A stretch of DNA of 64,000 bases from Streptomyces sp. Root431 (GTDB lineage Bacteria; Actinomycetota; Actinomycetes; Streptomycetales; Streptomycetaceae). Positions 35,973-44,935 of this stretch are shown here, piece after piece. The stretch lies in NCBI RefSeq assembly GCF_001426585.1, contig NZ_LMEI01000009.1, positions 386,189 to 450,188 on the forward strand, given 5' to 3'. Below the pieces are notes generated by a model. The model had not been told where the DNA came from, did no database searches, and was given only the letters and a program-made list of their open reading frames with translations. Position numbers and translations under genes: made by a program. Positions within the stretch are counted from its first letter, which is position 1. Each line of letters begins with the position of its first letter.

Positions 35973-37385
35973 GTGGGTGATTCGGTACCGGTGCGCTGCC
36001 CGGAGTGCCAGCGGACGCAGGCGTACGCGGCGCCCGTCTTCCCCTGTGCGTGCGGAAGCCCCGTGGCCCCGCCGGTGACGGCGGGCGCGACGGCGGAACC
36101 GATCACGCACCGGAACTGGACGGACGAGTGGGTCACCGTCCGCTGCGGCGCGTGCGGCCGCGAGGACGACTGGCCCCACCCGGAGCTCGGCTGCGCCTGC
36201 GGCACGGTCCTCCGGGTCCCCGTCCAGCCGGTGGGCACGGAGCCCGACGGGAACGGCGGGGCGGAGGGGCGACGACCGGCCGAGGAAGGTGGGCGGGCGC
36301 CGGCGGGGACTCCGCCGACTCAGCCGACTCCGTACGCGCCGCGTGGTCCGCACTCCCCGCAGGGCTCACGGGGCCCGCGGACATCGGAGGCCCCGCAGGC
36401 CCCTCAGGCCCCGTCGGCCCCGTCGGCCTCGGAGGCCACGTCGACCTCGGAGGCGCCGCAGTCGTGGCGGGCCCCGGAGTCCCGGCAGGCTCAGGAGTCC
36501 CAGCAGCCTCCTCAAGCTGCACCGACCCCACAGACCCCGCCTTCCCCGGCGACCCCGTCCCCGTCACCCTCTCCCTCTCCCTCCGCTCCCCCTCTCCCCT
36601 CCTCGGATCCCGACCGGGGCGGCGACCCGCTCGGGCGCGGCACGGCGCCCCGCGACCCCGACGATCCGGGGCTCACGCCGCCGACGGCCGCCGGTGGGAC
36701 CTTCGGCCCGCGGGCGGAAGCGGCGCCCGGCCGCCCCGGAACGAGCGGACCCGATACGACCGGACCCGATACCAGCGCCCCGGATGCGTCCCTACCGCCC
36801 GGGCCGGAGGCCCCCGGCGGTCCGGCCAGGCCCCGGGCGTTCGAGCACGGCTCGGAGTGGTTCGGCTCGGGCCCCACCGGCCGGGACGAGGGTGTGCCCG
36901 GCGGCCGGGAGATGCCGCCCCGCGCGCACCGCACGTTCGCCGAGCGCTACCCCTCGCACATCCCGCTGCCGCCCACGGCCCCGCGCCCGGCGCCGATGCG
37001 GGACGCCTTCCGCCCGGTGACCATCCGGACCGCGCGGGACGCCGTCGCCGCGGCCGCCGGGTACCTCCGCTGGCTCGGCTTCCGGGACGTGGTCCAGCCC
37101 GAGGACCGGCCCGCCTCCGGCGTGGACCTCCGGGCGCCGGGCCTCGTCGCCCAGGTGGATCCGAGCACGCGGCCCGCCGGACTGCGGGCCGTCGAATGCC
37201 TCTGGCTCAACGGCCTCAGCACCCCCACCACGAGCGTGAGCGTCTTCTTCTCCCTGGCCGGCTACACCCCGGAGGCACGCAAGCGCGCCGCCGAGATAGG
37301 CCTCCCGCTCTTCGTCCTCGACCTGACGGGCACCCCGCAGCCCGTCAACCACGCCGCCGACGAACTGGCCGCCGACGGCGCCTGA
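35973..37385 (+). CDS. Zinc-ribbon protein with restriction-endonuclease-like C-terminal domain
   Basis: This protein of about 470 residues has three parts. The N-terminus has two zinc-ribbon-like units: VRCPECQR with CACGSP, and [10 protein letters not shown] with GCACGTV. A long Pro/Ser/Thr/Ala-rich linker (about 95-345) is strongly biased and probably disordered. The C-terminal domain reads [47 protein letters not shown] and [11 protein letters not shown]. That order (helix, D, Q-x-D, E, then a core strand) resembles Mrr/PD-(D/E)XK-like endonuclease folds. The GTG at 35973 is my choice; ATG at 35904 is possible. Confidence 0.65.
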   Translation: MGDSVPVRCPECQRTQAYAAPVFPCACGSPVAPPVTAGATAEPITHRNWTDEWVTVRCGACGREDDWPHPELGCACGTVLRVPVQPVGTEPDGNGGAEGRRPAEEGGRAPAGTPPTQPTPYAPRGPHSPQGSRGPRTSEAPQAPQAPSAPSASEATSTSEAPQSWRAPESRQAQESQQPPQAAPTPQTPPSPATPSPSPSPSPSAPPLPSSDPDRGGDPLGRGTAPRDPDDPGLTPPTAAGGTFGPRAEAAPGRPGTSGPDTTGPDTSAPDASLPPGPEAPGGPARPRAFEHGSEWFGSGPTGRDEGVPGGREMPPRAHRTFAERYPSHIPLPPTAPRPAPMRDAFRPVTIRTARDAVAAAAGYLRWLGFRDVVQPEDRPASGVDLRAPGLVAQVDPSTRPAGLRAVECLWLNGLSTPTTSVSVFFSLAGYTPEARKRAAEIGLPLFVLDLTGTPQPVNHAADELAADGA

Positions 37386-37529
37386 CCCTCCCGTATCCGC
37401 CCGTACCCCTCCGTACCCTCCCGTACGGCTCCCTCCACACCCCGCCCACGACACCTCGCCATCCGAAACCGGCCATTCACGCGTGACGATCACGCTCCCC
37501 CGGGCACAACACCCTCGGGGGGTGGCGTC

Positions 37530-38354
37530 ATGTCGACGGCGATGTGGTGGTTCATCGGGGTGGCCTGCGCGGAACTGGCGCTCGCCGCCGGGTTGTTGCG
37601 AACCCGCAGCCAGGAAAGCGGAGCGTGGACCGCGGGCGCCGAACCGCCACCGCAGGCCCTCGCGCTGCTGCGGGGAGGGCGCCGGGCGGCCGTCACGGTC
37701 GCGCTCGTGGCGCTCCACCAGCGCGGGGCGGTCGCCGCAGGCCGCAAACGTACGATTCGGGCCAACGGAGGGCCTGGCCGGACCCGTGACCCCGTACAGC
37801 TCGGTGTCCACGGGGCGCTGCACCGGGCCCTGGCGTTGCGGGCGCTCGCCCTGCGCCCCGAGGCGCGCCGGGCCGTGGACGCCCTGCACGGCGAGCTCGG
37901 CCGGGCCGGTCTGCTCCGGCCGCCCGCCCGGCTGCGGGCCGCGCGCGTCCTGCTCGCCTGCGTCCCGCTGACGGTCGCCGCCGGGCTGCTCGTCTCCTGG
38001 GCACCCCACGGGCGCGGAGGCGGGTACGACGGCGTGGGCCCCGTCGTCACGCTCGTGGTCGCCCTGCTCCCCGTCCTCCTCGCGGCGGCGCTGCTGCGCC
38101 TGCCGCCGGCGACGCGGGCCGCGCGGCAGCTGCTCGCCGGCCTGCGGGAGCGGCATCCGCTGCCGGCCCACCGGCGCGAGGTGACGGACGGACGCCTCGT
38201 CCAGTTGTACGTGGCGCTGTACGGGGATCCGGCGCTGGCCATGTTCCTGCCCCGCTTCTCCCGGGACGGCGGGCTGCTCGACCGCCCACGGGAGGCGGAC
38301 GAGAACAGGCCGCCCCCGGAGCCGGGTGGGAGGACGGGCCACGCCGCTCCCTGA
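37530..38354 (+). CDS. TIGR04222-domain membrane protein
   Basis: This 274-residue membrane protein of the actinobacterial TIGR04222 type has an N-terminal helix (MWWFIGVACAELALAAGLL). A winged-helix-like soluble part follows with ALLRGGRRAAVTVALVALHQRGAV. Two central helices are present (LLACVPLTVAAGLLVSW and VVTLVVALLPVLLAAALL), then the characteristic YVALYGDPALAMFLPRF tail. The function of the family is unknown. It is co-directional with the GNAT gene 19 bases downstream. Confidence 0.85.
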   Translation: MSTAMWWFIGVACAELALAAGLLRTRSQESGAWTAGAEPPPQALALLRGGRRAAVTVALVALHQRGAVAAGRKRTIRANGGPGRTRDPVQLGVHGALHRALALRALALRPEARRAVDALHGELGRAGLLRPPARLRAARVLLACVPLTVAAGLLVSWAPHGRGGGYDGVGPVVTLVVALLPVLLAAALLRLPPATRAARQLLAGLRERHPLPAHRREVTDGRLVQLYVALYGDPALAMFLPRFSRDGGLLDRPREADENRPPPEPGGRTGHAAP

Positions 38355-38373
38355 CCCCGCGCCATACTGTCGT

Positions 38374-39006
38374 ATGCGCATCAGAGCGGCCGCTCCGGCC
38401 GAACTCCCGCTGCTCCAGGACATCGAACGGGCGGCGGGCGAGCCGTTCCGTTCTCTCGGCATGGCGGCGATCGCCGACGACGACCCCCTGCCCCTGGACG
38501 TCCTGGAGGCATACCGCTGCGAGGGCCGGGCGTGGGTGGCGGTGGACGCGGCCGACCGCCCGGTCGCGTATCTGCTGGCCGACACGGTCGACGGCTCCGC
38601 CCACATCGAGCAGGTGTCGGTGCACCCGGACGCGGCCCGCCGCGGCGTCGGCCGGCAGCTGATCGAGCACCTGGCGGCGGCCGCCAGGGAGCAGGGCCTG
38701 ACGGCACTGACCCTGACGACCTTCGCCGAGGTCCCGTGGAACGCCCCGTACTACACGCGGCTCGGCTTCCGCCCCCTCGCCGACTCCGACCCGGCGCTCA
38801 CGGCCGGCCTGCGGGCCATCAGCCGGGCGGAGGCGGCCCACGGCCTCTCGGTCTGGCCCCGGGTGTGCATGCGCCGGGAGGTAGAGGACTTCGGGGAGGT
38901 CGACGACTCCCAGGAGGCCGAGGACTTCCAGGACGTCGGGGAGGCCCGGGAATTCGGGGAGGTTCAAGAGCTCCCGGGGGTCGGCGAGGTCCAAGCGGCG
39001 CCTTAG
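38374..39006 (+). CDS. GNAT-family N-acetyltransferase with unusual acidic tail
   Basis: This 210-residue protein has a complete GNAT domain in about residues 1-170: MRIRAAAPAELPLLQDIE, the acetyl-CoA loop VSVHPDAARRGVGRQLIEHL (R/Q-x-x-G-x-G/A), and NAPYYTRLGFRPL near the end. After residue 170 comes an acidic low-complexity tail with repeated EVEDF/EVDD/EVQE-like motifs, absent from typical family members. The tail ends three bases before the left side of an IS5 remnant. It may have been created or shortened by that insertion. Confidence 0.85.
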   Translation: MRIRAAAPAELPLLQDIERAAGEPFRSLGMAAIADDDPLPLDVLEAYRCEGRAWVAVDAADRPVAYLLADTVDGSAHIEQVSVHPDAARRGVGRQLIEHLAAAAREQGLTALTLTTFAEVPWNAPYYTRLGFRPLADSDPALTAGLRAISRAEAAHGLSVWPRVCMRREVEDFGEVDDSQEAEDFQDVGEAREFGEVQELPGVGEVQAAP

Positions 39007-39045
39007 ACATCGCTTCTTTTGGCGGTTTGGGTCGTTGTGCTGAGC

Positions 39046-39404
39046 ATGGCGAGTCTCGCTGAGCGGTTGGTGCCGGATGAGTTGTGGGAGTTGTTCCGCA
39101 GCCGATCCGCAGCCGCCGCGGACCCCGTCGCCGCCGGCCCGACAAACTCCACGGAGACAACGGCTACGACTACCCCCACCTGCGGCAATGGCTCCGTTCC
39201 CGCAGCATCACGCCACGGATCGCTTGCCGCGGCATCGAGACCTCCGGGCGGCTCGGGTGCCACCGATGGGTCGTCGAACGGACCATGTCCTGGCTGGCTG
39301 GCTGTCGCCGGCTCCACCGACGCTACGAGCGCAAGCCCGAGCACTTCCTCGCCTTCACGGCGATCGCCACCAGCCTCATCAACTACCGACGACTCACCGG
39401 TTAG
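39046..39404 (+). pseudogene. IS5-family transposase remnant with internal deletion and frameshift
   Basis: The first 18 codons from 39046 read MASLAERLVPDELWELFR, the standard N-terminus of IS5-group transposases. The reading frame then breaks near 39100. The C-terminal part continues in another frame to 39404: RRPDKLHGDNGYDYPHLRQW with the second catalytic Asp, then GCHRWVVERTMSWLAGC with the catalytic Glu, ending YRRLTG. The middle of the enzyme, including the first Asp, is missing. It is a dead insertion sequence. Confidence 0.88.
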
Positions 39405-39413
39405 GGCGGTGCT

Positions 39414-39869
39414 TCAAAGACCCCTGGGCTCGTACGTCGCCGACATCACTGCCGCAGTCGATGCGAGGACCGCAATGCCAAGGATGCTGTAGAGCCAGGT
39501 GGCCGAAAGGCGGTCCAAGGTGATTTTGCTCCCGGGGGTCTGCAGCTGGGCAAAGTAGTGCCGATACATCCGACGCCGGATCGGGAGCAGGGCAACTGGC
39601 ATGGATCCGGCCGCAACGCTGTACAGGAACAGGACGACTGGCGCCGGTTCCGGCCTGACCAGCGCTGTCAGACCGGCCATGGCACAGAGGACGGGGACCC
39701 CGAGATAGGCACCCCACTTGCCAGCCCTCCTGTTCCGCTCGACTGCGGCTCGGACCGCTTCTGGCACCTCGTCGGGCTCAGGCGGCAGCACCACGAACGT
39801 GATCACGGCCGCCACGGTCGCCGCAGCGGCGATCCACCACCAGGCCTGATCCGGAACCGAGAACAGCAT
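39414..39869 (-). CDS. Small membrane protein, probably 3'-truncated by the IS remnant
   Basis: This 151-residue protein has four predicted membrane helices (about WWWIAAAATVAAVITFVVL, LGVPVLCAMAGLTALV, VVLFLYSVAAGSMPVALL and a C-terminal YSILGIAVLASTAAVM) and a charged loop after the first. No family is recognised. The start is ATG at 39869. The stop codon lies within the end of the IS5 remnant, and the last residues (YEPRGL) appear to be read from the insertion. The original protein may therefore have been longer. Confidence 0.6.
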   Translation of the reverse strand: MLFSVPDQAWWWIAAAATVAAVITFVVLPPEPDEVPEAVRAAVERNRRAGKWGAYLGVPVLCAMAGLTALVRPEPAPVVLFLYSVAAGSMPVALLPIRRRMYRHYFAQLQTPGSKITLDRLSATWLYSILGIAVLASTAAVMSATYEPRGL

Positions 39870-40066
39870 CGTCCGTGCCTCTTCCTTCCCCCGCCTCACG
39901 CTGAACGACAACAGCATCCACGTTTGTCGAACACCGCACACTTCCCGTCCCCGGCAACCTTCAGCCCGGCCCCCTGCACGGCTCAGCTCACCACGAAGCT
40001 CTTCCCGATGCCCACCAAAGGCATCGATGGCCCAGCAAGGCCGTACGGACCATGGGAAACGACGTC

Positions 40067-41677
40067 TTAGAGGCCCTCGCCGTACCGCTGCCGCAGCTCC
40101 ACCTTCCGTACCTTCCCGCTGACCGTCATGGGGAACTCGCTGAGGATCTCCACCCTGCGCGGGATCTTGTAGTGGGCGAGGCGGTCGCGGCAGAAGGCGG
40201 TGATCTCCTCCAGGCCCGGCGGGTCGGCCGGGTCGCGGGGGATCACGCAGGCCAGGATCTCCTCGCCGTAGCGCTCGTCGGGCACGCCGACGACCTGGAC
40301 GTCGGCGATCTTGGCGTGCCCGTAGAGGAACTCCTCGATCTCGCGCGGGTACACGTTCTCCCCGCCCCGGATGATCATGTCCTTGATGCGGCCGACGATC
40401 CGGACGTAGCCGTCCTCCCGCATCTCCGCCAGGTCACCGGTGTGCATCCAGCGGCCCGCGTCGATCACGTCGGCGGTCTTCTCCGGCTCGTCCCAGTAGC
40501 CGAGCATCACGCTGTAGCCGCGGGTGCACAGCTCCCCCGCCGTGCCGCGCTTCACGGTCAGTCCGGTCGCCGGGTCGACGACCTTGACCTCGACGTGCGG
40601 CAGGACCCGTCCGACGGTCCCGGTGCGGCGCTCCAGGTCGTCGTCGCGCCGGGTCTGGGTGGAGACGGGTGAGGTCTCGGTCATGCCGTAACAGATCGAC
40701 ACCTCCGCCATGTTCATCTCGGCGACGACCCGCTTCATCACCTCGACCGGGCACGGCGACCCGGCCATGATGCCGGTACGGAGGGTGGAGAGGTCGTACG
40801 TGCCGAAGTCGGGGAGCCCGAGCTCGGCGATGAACATCGTCGGCACCCCGTACAGCGAGGTGCAGCGCTCCTCCTGCACGGCCCGGAGGGTGGCGGCGGG
40901 GTCGAAGGACGGCGCCGGGAGCACCATGCACGCGCCGTGCGAGGTGGCGGCCAGGGCGCCCATCACCATGCCGAAGCAGTGATAGAGCGGGACGGGGATG
41001 CAGATCCGGTCCTGCTCGCTGTAGGCGATCATCTCCCCGACGAAATAACCGTTGTTGAGGATGTTGTGGTGGGAGAGGGTGGCACCCTTCGGGAAGCCCG
41101 TGGTCCCGGAGGTGTACTGGATGTTGACCGGCTCGTCGCAGGCGAGCGGCTCGGGGCGCAGCCCGCCGGCCGTACGGTCGAGGAGCGCGTCCCAGCTCGG
41201 ATCGCCGAAGTACACGGCCTCCCGCAACTGCGGGCACTCGCCCCGCACTTCCTCGACCATGGCCCGGTAGTCGCTCGTCTTGTGGGTGAGCGTGGCGAAG
41301 AGCAGGGAGATGCCCGCCTGGTTGAGCACGTACGCCAACTCGTGGGCGCGGTAGGCGGGGTTGATGGTGACCATGACCGCGCCGATGCGGGCGGTGGCGT
41401 ACTGGACGAGGATCCACTCGGCGCAGTTCACCGCCCAGATCCCGACCCGGTCGCCCTTCCGGACGCCGCTGCCGAGCAGCGCGTCGGCCAACCGGTCGAC
41501 GTCGGCTCCGAATTGGGCGTAGGTCCAACGCCGGCCGGCGGCGACGTCGACGAGCGCCTCCCGGTCGGGCCAGGCGGCGACAGCCCGGTCCAGGTTGGCG
41601 CCGACAGTGTCGCCGAGGAGGGCGGTGCCGGACACCCCATGCGCGTAGGAGAGTTCCGTGGTCGGCACCCGCGTCAT
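40067..41677 (-). CDS. AMP-binding acyl-CoA synthetase (FadD-like)
   Basis: This 536-residue adenylate-forming enzyme has the AMP-binding loop [20 protein letters not shown], the A5 motif [26 protein letters not shown], the hinge [21 protein letters not shown] and the C-terminal catalytic Lys in [13 protein letters not shown]. It should activate a medium- or long-chain fatty acid. The ATG at 41677 overlaps the stop of the upstream synthetase gene, so the two are co-translated. Divergent from a GAF-LuxR regulator that may control both. Confidence 0.93.
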   Translation of the reverse strand: MTRVPTTELSYAHGVSGTALLGDTVGANLDRAVAAWPDREALVDVAAGRRWTYAQFGADVDRLADALLGSGVRKGDRVGIWAVNCAEWILVQYATARIGAVMVTINPAYRAHELAYVLNQAGISLLFATLTHKTSDYRAMVEEVRGECPQLREAVYFGDPSWDALLDRTAGGLRPEPLACDEPVNIQYTSGTTGFPKGATLSHHNILNNGYFVGEMIAYSEQDRICIPVPLYHCFGMVMGALAATSHGACMVLPAPSFDPAATLRAVQEERCTSLYGVPTMFIAELGLPDFGTYDLSTLRTGIMAGSPCPVEVMKRVVAEMNMAEVSICYGMTETSPVSTQTRRDDDLERRTGTVGRVLPHVEVKVVDPATGLTVKRGTAGELCTRGYSVMLGYWDEPEKTADVIDAGRWMHTGDLAEMREDGYVRIVGRIKDMIIRGGENVYPREIEEFLYGHAKIADVQVVGVPDERYGEEILACVIPRDPADPPGLEEITAFCRDRLAHYKIPRRVEILSEFPMTVSGKVRKVELRQRYGEGL

Positions 41678-43359
41678 GCCCGCTCTCCTTCGGTGTACTC
41701 CGTGCCGCCGCCCTCGGCGGTGAGCCGGCGCAGTTCGACGCGCCGGATCTTCCCGGAGACGGTCTTGGGCAGCTCGGCGAACTCGATGCGCCGGATGCAC
41801 TTGTACGGGGCGAGGACCGCGCGCGAGTGCTCGAAGAGGGCCTTCGCGGTCTCCGCGTCCGGCTCCCAGCCGGCCGCGAGGACGACGTACGCCTTGGGAA
41901 CGGCGAGCCGCAGCGGGTCCGGGGCGGGGACGACGGCCGCCTCGGCGACGGCCTCGTGCTCCAGGAGGGCGCTCTCCAGCTCGAAGGGGCTGATCTTGTA
42001 GTCGGAGGCCTTGAAGACGTCGTCGGCACGCCCGATGTACGTGATGTACCCGTCCTCGTCCCGCGATCCGATGTCACCGGTCCGGTAGTAGCCGCCCGCC
42101 ATCGCCTCGGCCGTACGCTCCGGATCGCCGTGGTAACCGGTCATCAGGCCCACCGGGTTGGCCGAAAGGTCGAGACAGATCTCGCCCTCCTCCACGTCCG
42201 CACGCCCGCTCACCGGATCGACGAGCGTGACGCGGAAGCCGGGGCTCGGGCGGCCCATGGAGCCCTCCTTGAGCCGCTGGCCAGGGCTGTTGGAGACCTG
42301 CACGGCGGTCTCCGTCTGGCCGAAGCCGTCCCGGATGGTGACGCCCCAGGCACGCCGCACCGACTCGATGACCTCGGGGTTGAGGGGCTCGCCTGCGGCC
42401 ACGACCTCGCGCGGCGGGGTCTTCAACTGCCCGAGGTCGGCCTGGATCAGCATCCGCCACACGGTCGGCGGGGCGCAGAAGCTGGTGACGCCGTGCCGGT
42501 CCATCTCGCTCATCAGACGGGCCGGGTCGAAGCGCGTGTAGTTGTGGATGAAGACGGTCGCCTCCGCGTTCCACGGCGCGAAGAGGTTGGACCAGGCGTG
42601 CTTGGCCCAGCCGGGCGAGGAGATGTTGAGGTGCACGTCCCCGGGCTTGAGACCGATCCAGTACATCGTCGAGAGGTGGCCGACCGGGTACGAGGTGTGG
42701 GTCTGCTCGACGAGCTTCGGGCGGGCGGTCGTCCCGGAGGTGAAGTACAGCATCAGCGTGTCCTCGGCGAAGGTCACGCCGTCGGGCTCGAAGTCGGCGG
42801 ACGCCTGGGCGGCGTGCTCGTAACCGAGCCAGCTCACCCCGTCGCCGCCGATCGCGATGCGGGTGTAGTCGCCGGGGACGTCGTCGAACTTGGCGGTGTC
42901 CTCGGCGCGCACGATGACGTGGCGGGCGCGGCCCCGCTCGACGCGGTCGCGGAGGTCGGCGGGGCCGAGGAGGGGGGTGGCGGGGATGACGACGGCGCGC
43001 AGCTTCATCGCGGCGAGCATGGTCTCCCACAGCTCGACCTGGTTTCCGAGCATGACGATGATCCGGTCGCCGGCGCGGACGCCCTGGGCGCGCAGCCAGT
43101 TCGCGACGCGGTTCGAGCGGGCGGACATCTCCGCGAAGGCGACCCTCGTCTCGGAGCCGTCCTCCTCGACGATGTGCAGGGCGGTTCTGTCGTTGCCCTC
43201 GGCGATGACGTCGAACCATTCGAGCGCCCAGTTGAATCGGTCGGGCCGGGGCCAGGCGAAGCCCTCGTACGCCGTCTCGTAGTCCTCGCGATGGTGGAGC
43301 AGGAAGTCCCGGGCCGCCCGGAACGTCTCCGTCGCGCCGGTGGCGCTCGCTGCCGTCAT
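41674..43359 (-). CDS. Acyl-CoA synthetase (medium-chain/benzoate type)
   Basis: This 561-residue AMP-forming ligase is of the MACS/benzoate-CoA ligase branch. It shows [39 protein letters not shown] (typical of that branch), [31 protein letters not shown] and the C-terminal [15 protein letters not shown] with the catalytic Lys. Paired synthetases with different specificity in one operon suggest catabolism of mixed or aromatic acids. The start ATG at 43359 is preceded by GAGGAGGACAC. Confidence 0.93.
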   Translation of the reverse strand: MTAASATGATETFRAARDFLLHHREDYETAYEGFAWPRPDRFNWALEWFDVIAEGNDRTALHIVEEDGSETRVAFAEMSARSNRVANWLRAQGVRAGDRIIVMLGNQVELWETMLAAMKLRAVVIPATPLLGPADLRDRVERGRARHVIVRAEDTAKFDDVPGDYTRIAIGGDGVSWLGYEHAAQASADFEPDGVTFAEDTLMLYFTSGTTARPKLVEQTHTSYPVGHLSTMYWIGLKPGDVHLNISSPGWAKHAWSNLFAPWNAEATVFIHNYTRFDPARLMSEMDRHGVTSFCAPPTVWRMLIQADLGQLKTPPREVVAAGEPLNPEVIESVRRAWGVTIRDGFGQTETAVQVSNSPGQRLKEGSMGRPSPGFRVTLVDPVSGRADVEEGEICLDLSANPVGLMTGYHGDPERTAEAMAGGYYRTGDIGSRDEDGYITYIGRADDVFKASDYKISPFELESALLEHEAVAEAAVVPAPDPLRLAVPKAYVVLAAGWEPDAETAKALFEHSRAVLAPYKCIRRIEFAELPKTVSGKIRRVELRRLTAEGGGTEYTEGERA

Positions 43360-43420
43360 GTGTCCTCCTCGTTGCGGGACCGGTCCCGGACATCGTGTAA
43401 TCGGTGACCCAGGTCTCACT

Positions 43421-43436
43421 ACCCCCGTTCGGGGGT
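43421..43436. promoter_or_regulatory. Palindrome between acyl-CoA synthetases and GAF-LuxR gene
   Basis: ACCCCCG (43421-43427), TT, then CGGGGGT (43430-43436) is a perfect 7-bp inverted repeat. It is a candidate binding site for the adjacent LuxR-type protein, although a short hairpin is also possible. Confidence 0.45.
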
Positions 43437-43476
43437 GAACCGGCCGTACAGCCCAACGGACAGCGGGGAGAGAACG

Positions 43477-44310
43477 GTGCGCGAGCACGTCGAATCGGTG
43501 GAGCTGCGCGGCGCGCTGCTGCGGCTGCGCCGTGCGACCGGTCTCCCGGTGGTCTTCGGGGGGCTGCTCCAGGACGGCCGCGTCCTGCGGATCGCCGAGC
43601 TGACCGGGGCGGTGACCCCGGCGCTGCACGGGCTCGCGATCTCGGCCGGCTCGGGGCTCGGGGGCAAGTGCCTGGCCCTCTCGCGGCCGTGCGCGGTGAC
43701 GGACTACCCCTCGGCGCGGCACATCACGCACGAGTACGACGTGCCCGTCTCCGCGGAGGGGCTGCGGTCGGTGATCGCGGTGCCGGTCGTGGTCCGCCGC
43801 AAGGTGCGCGGCGTGATGTACGGGGCGCTGCGCGACGCGCTGCCGATCGGCGAGCGGGTCTTCGACGCGGCGGTCGCGGCGGCGCGGGACGTGGAGCAGG
43901 CGCTCGCGGTACGGGACGAGGTCCGGCAGCTGCTGACCCCGCCGCCCTCGGAACCGTCCTGGGAGGAGGTGCGGCAGGCGCACGGGGAGCTGCGCGCGCT
44001 GGCGCCCCGGGTGGCGGATCCGGAGCTGCGGGAGCGGCTGCTCGCGGTGTGCGGCCGCCTGGAGACGGCCTCCGGAACGGCGGAGTCGCCGGTCCCGGGA
44101 CCGCCCGTACCGGCGGTGTCGCTGACCCCGCGCGAGAAGGACGTCCTGGCGGCGGTGGCCTCGGGGGCGACGAACGCGTCGGCGGCGTCGCGCCTCGGGC
44201 TGCGGCCGGAGACGGTGAAGGGCTATCTGCGCTCGGCGATGCGGAAACTGGGCGCGCACACGCGGTTGGAGGCGGTGGTGGCGGCGCGGAGGGCGGGGAT
44301 GCTGCCGTAA
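43477..44310 (+). CDS. GAF-domain LuxR-family regulator
   Basis: This 277-residue regulator has an N-terminal GAF-like sensor (LPVVFGGLLQDGRVLRIAEL, SGLGGKCLALSRPCAVTDYP, VIAVPVVVRRKVRGVMYGAL, residues about 20-150). A coiled linker and a C-terminal LuxR helix-turn-helix follow (LTPREKDVLAAVASGATNAS then PETVKGYLRSAMRKLGAHTR). The arrangement is known from actinobacterial regulators adjacent to acyl-CoA synthetases, which fits its divergent neighbours. The GTG at 43477 follows GGGGAGAG. Confidence 0.88.
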   Translation: MREHVESVELRGALLRLRRATGLPVVFGGLLQDGRVLRIAELTGAVTPALHGLAISAGSGLGGKCLALSRPCAVTDYPSARHITHEYDVPVSAEGLRSVIAVPVVVRRKVRGVMYGALRDALPIGERVFDAAVAAARDVEQALAVRDEVRQLLTPPPSEPSWEEVRQAHGELRALAPRVADPELRERLLAVCGRLETASGTAESPVPGPPVPAVSLTPREKDVLAAVASGATNASAASRLGLRPETVKGYLRSAMRKLGAHTRLEAVVAARRAGMLP

Positions 44311-44342
44311 GGAGTGGTCGCGGTGGCGGCACACGCATCGCC

Positions 44343-44417
44343 GGGACTCGGGTCGATGGGACTCGGGTCCACGGCGCCCGGGTCCACGGGACTCGGGTCC
44401 ACGGGACTCGGATCAGC
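44343..44417. repeat. Five tandem 15-bp repeats
   Basis: Five units around GGGACTCGGGTCCAC run head to tail between the LuxR and SUKH-3 genes. The third and fifth are degenerate. Each unit contains a small inverted repeat (GACTCGGGTC), so the array might fold. Confidence 0.85.
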
Positions 44418-44427
44418 GCGACCCTGG

Positions 44428-44913
44428 TCAGGAAAAGTAATCCCGCGCTTCCTGCTGGGGCCCGCGCAGCAGACAGCTGACGGCCTCGTAGGTGTTCGCT
44501 CCGAGGAAGTAGGGGCCGGTGTGGTGCAGGAGGAAGAAGCGCCCGGTCTCATCGATGAGGAGCATGGCGCCGTCGAACGTCTCGTACCCGACGGGAAAGA
44601 GCCGCTTCCCGAGGTTTCGGGCGAGCTCGGCGACGTCCTCGCCGCTCTCCTCGTAGATCCAGTGCGGTGTGAAGCCGACGGCGTCGGGCGGCGTACCGGG
44701 AATCTCCAGGCGCAGCCCGCCGAATTCGCGCACGAAGTCCTGAGCGGCCGGGAACGGTTCGACCGGATGGCCCTCCTCGGCGAATCGGTCGGTCACGAAG
44801 GACAGGAGCGCGGGCAGTCGCGCGCCGATGTCCCGCCCGGGGGCCCAGCCGGCCGGGCGCAGGACGGCCTCGACCTCCCCCGCGGTCATCCGAGGCACCG
44901 CATCCACCCTCAC
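44428..44913 (-). CDS. SUKH-3 family immunity-type protein
   Basis: This 161-residue protein matches the SUKH-3 domain. It has a first helix VEAVLRPAGWAPGRD, FPAAQDFVREFGGLRLEIP, the aromatic WIYEESGEDVAELARNLGKRLFPVG (split), and DGAMLLIDETGRFFLLHHTGPYFLG. SUKH-fold proteins protect against polymorphic nuclease toxins or act as stand-alone immunity factors. No toxin gene is adjacent, so this is an orphan. GTG at 44913 is used, and an internal ATG at 44889 is a good alternative. Confidence 0.85.
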   Translation of the reverse strand: MRVDAVPRMTAGEVEAVLRPAGWAPGRDIGARLPALLSFVTDRFAEEGHPVEPFPAAQDFVREFGGLRLEIPGTPPDAVGFTPHWIYEESGEDVAELARNLGKRLFPVGYETFDGAMLLIDETGRFFLLHHTGPYFLGANTYEAVSCLLRGPQQEARDYFS

Positions 44914-44935
44914 TGTCTCCTCCTCTGTCTCCGCC

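Noticed and set aside
39003..39420. Intact insertion sequence
   Set aside because: The transposase lacks its middle third and shifts frame, and I could not align convincing terminal inverted repeats.
44343..44417. 15-bp repeats as a CRISPR array
   Set aside because: The units are directly head to tail with no spacers.
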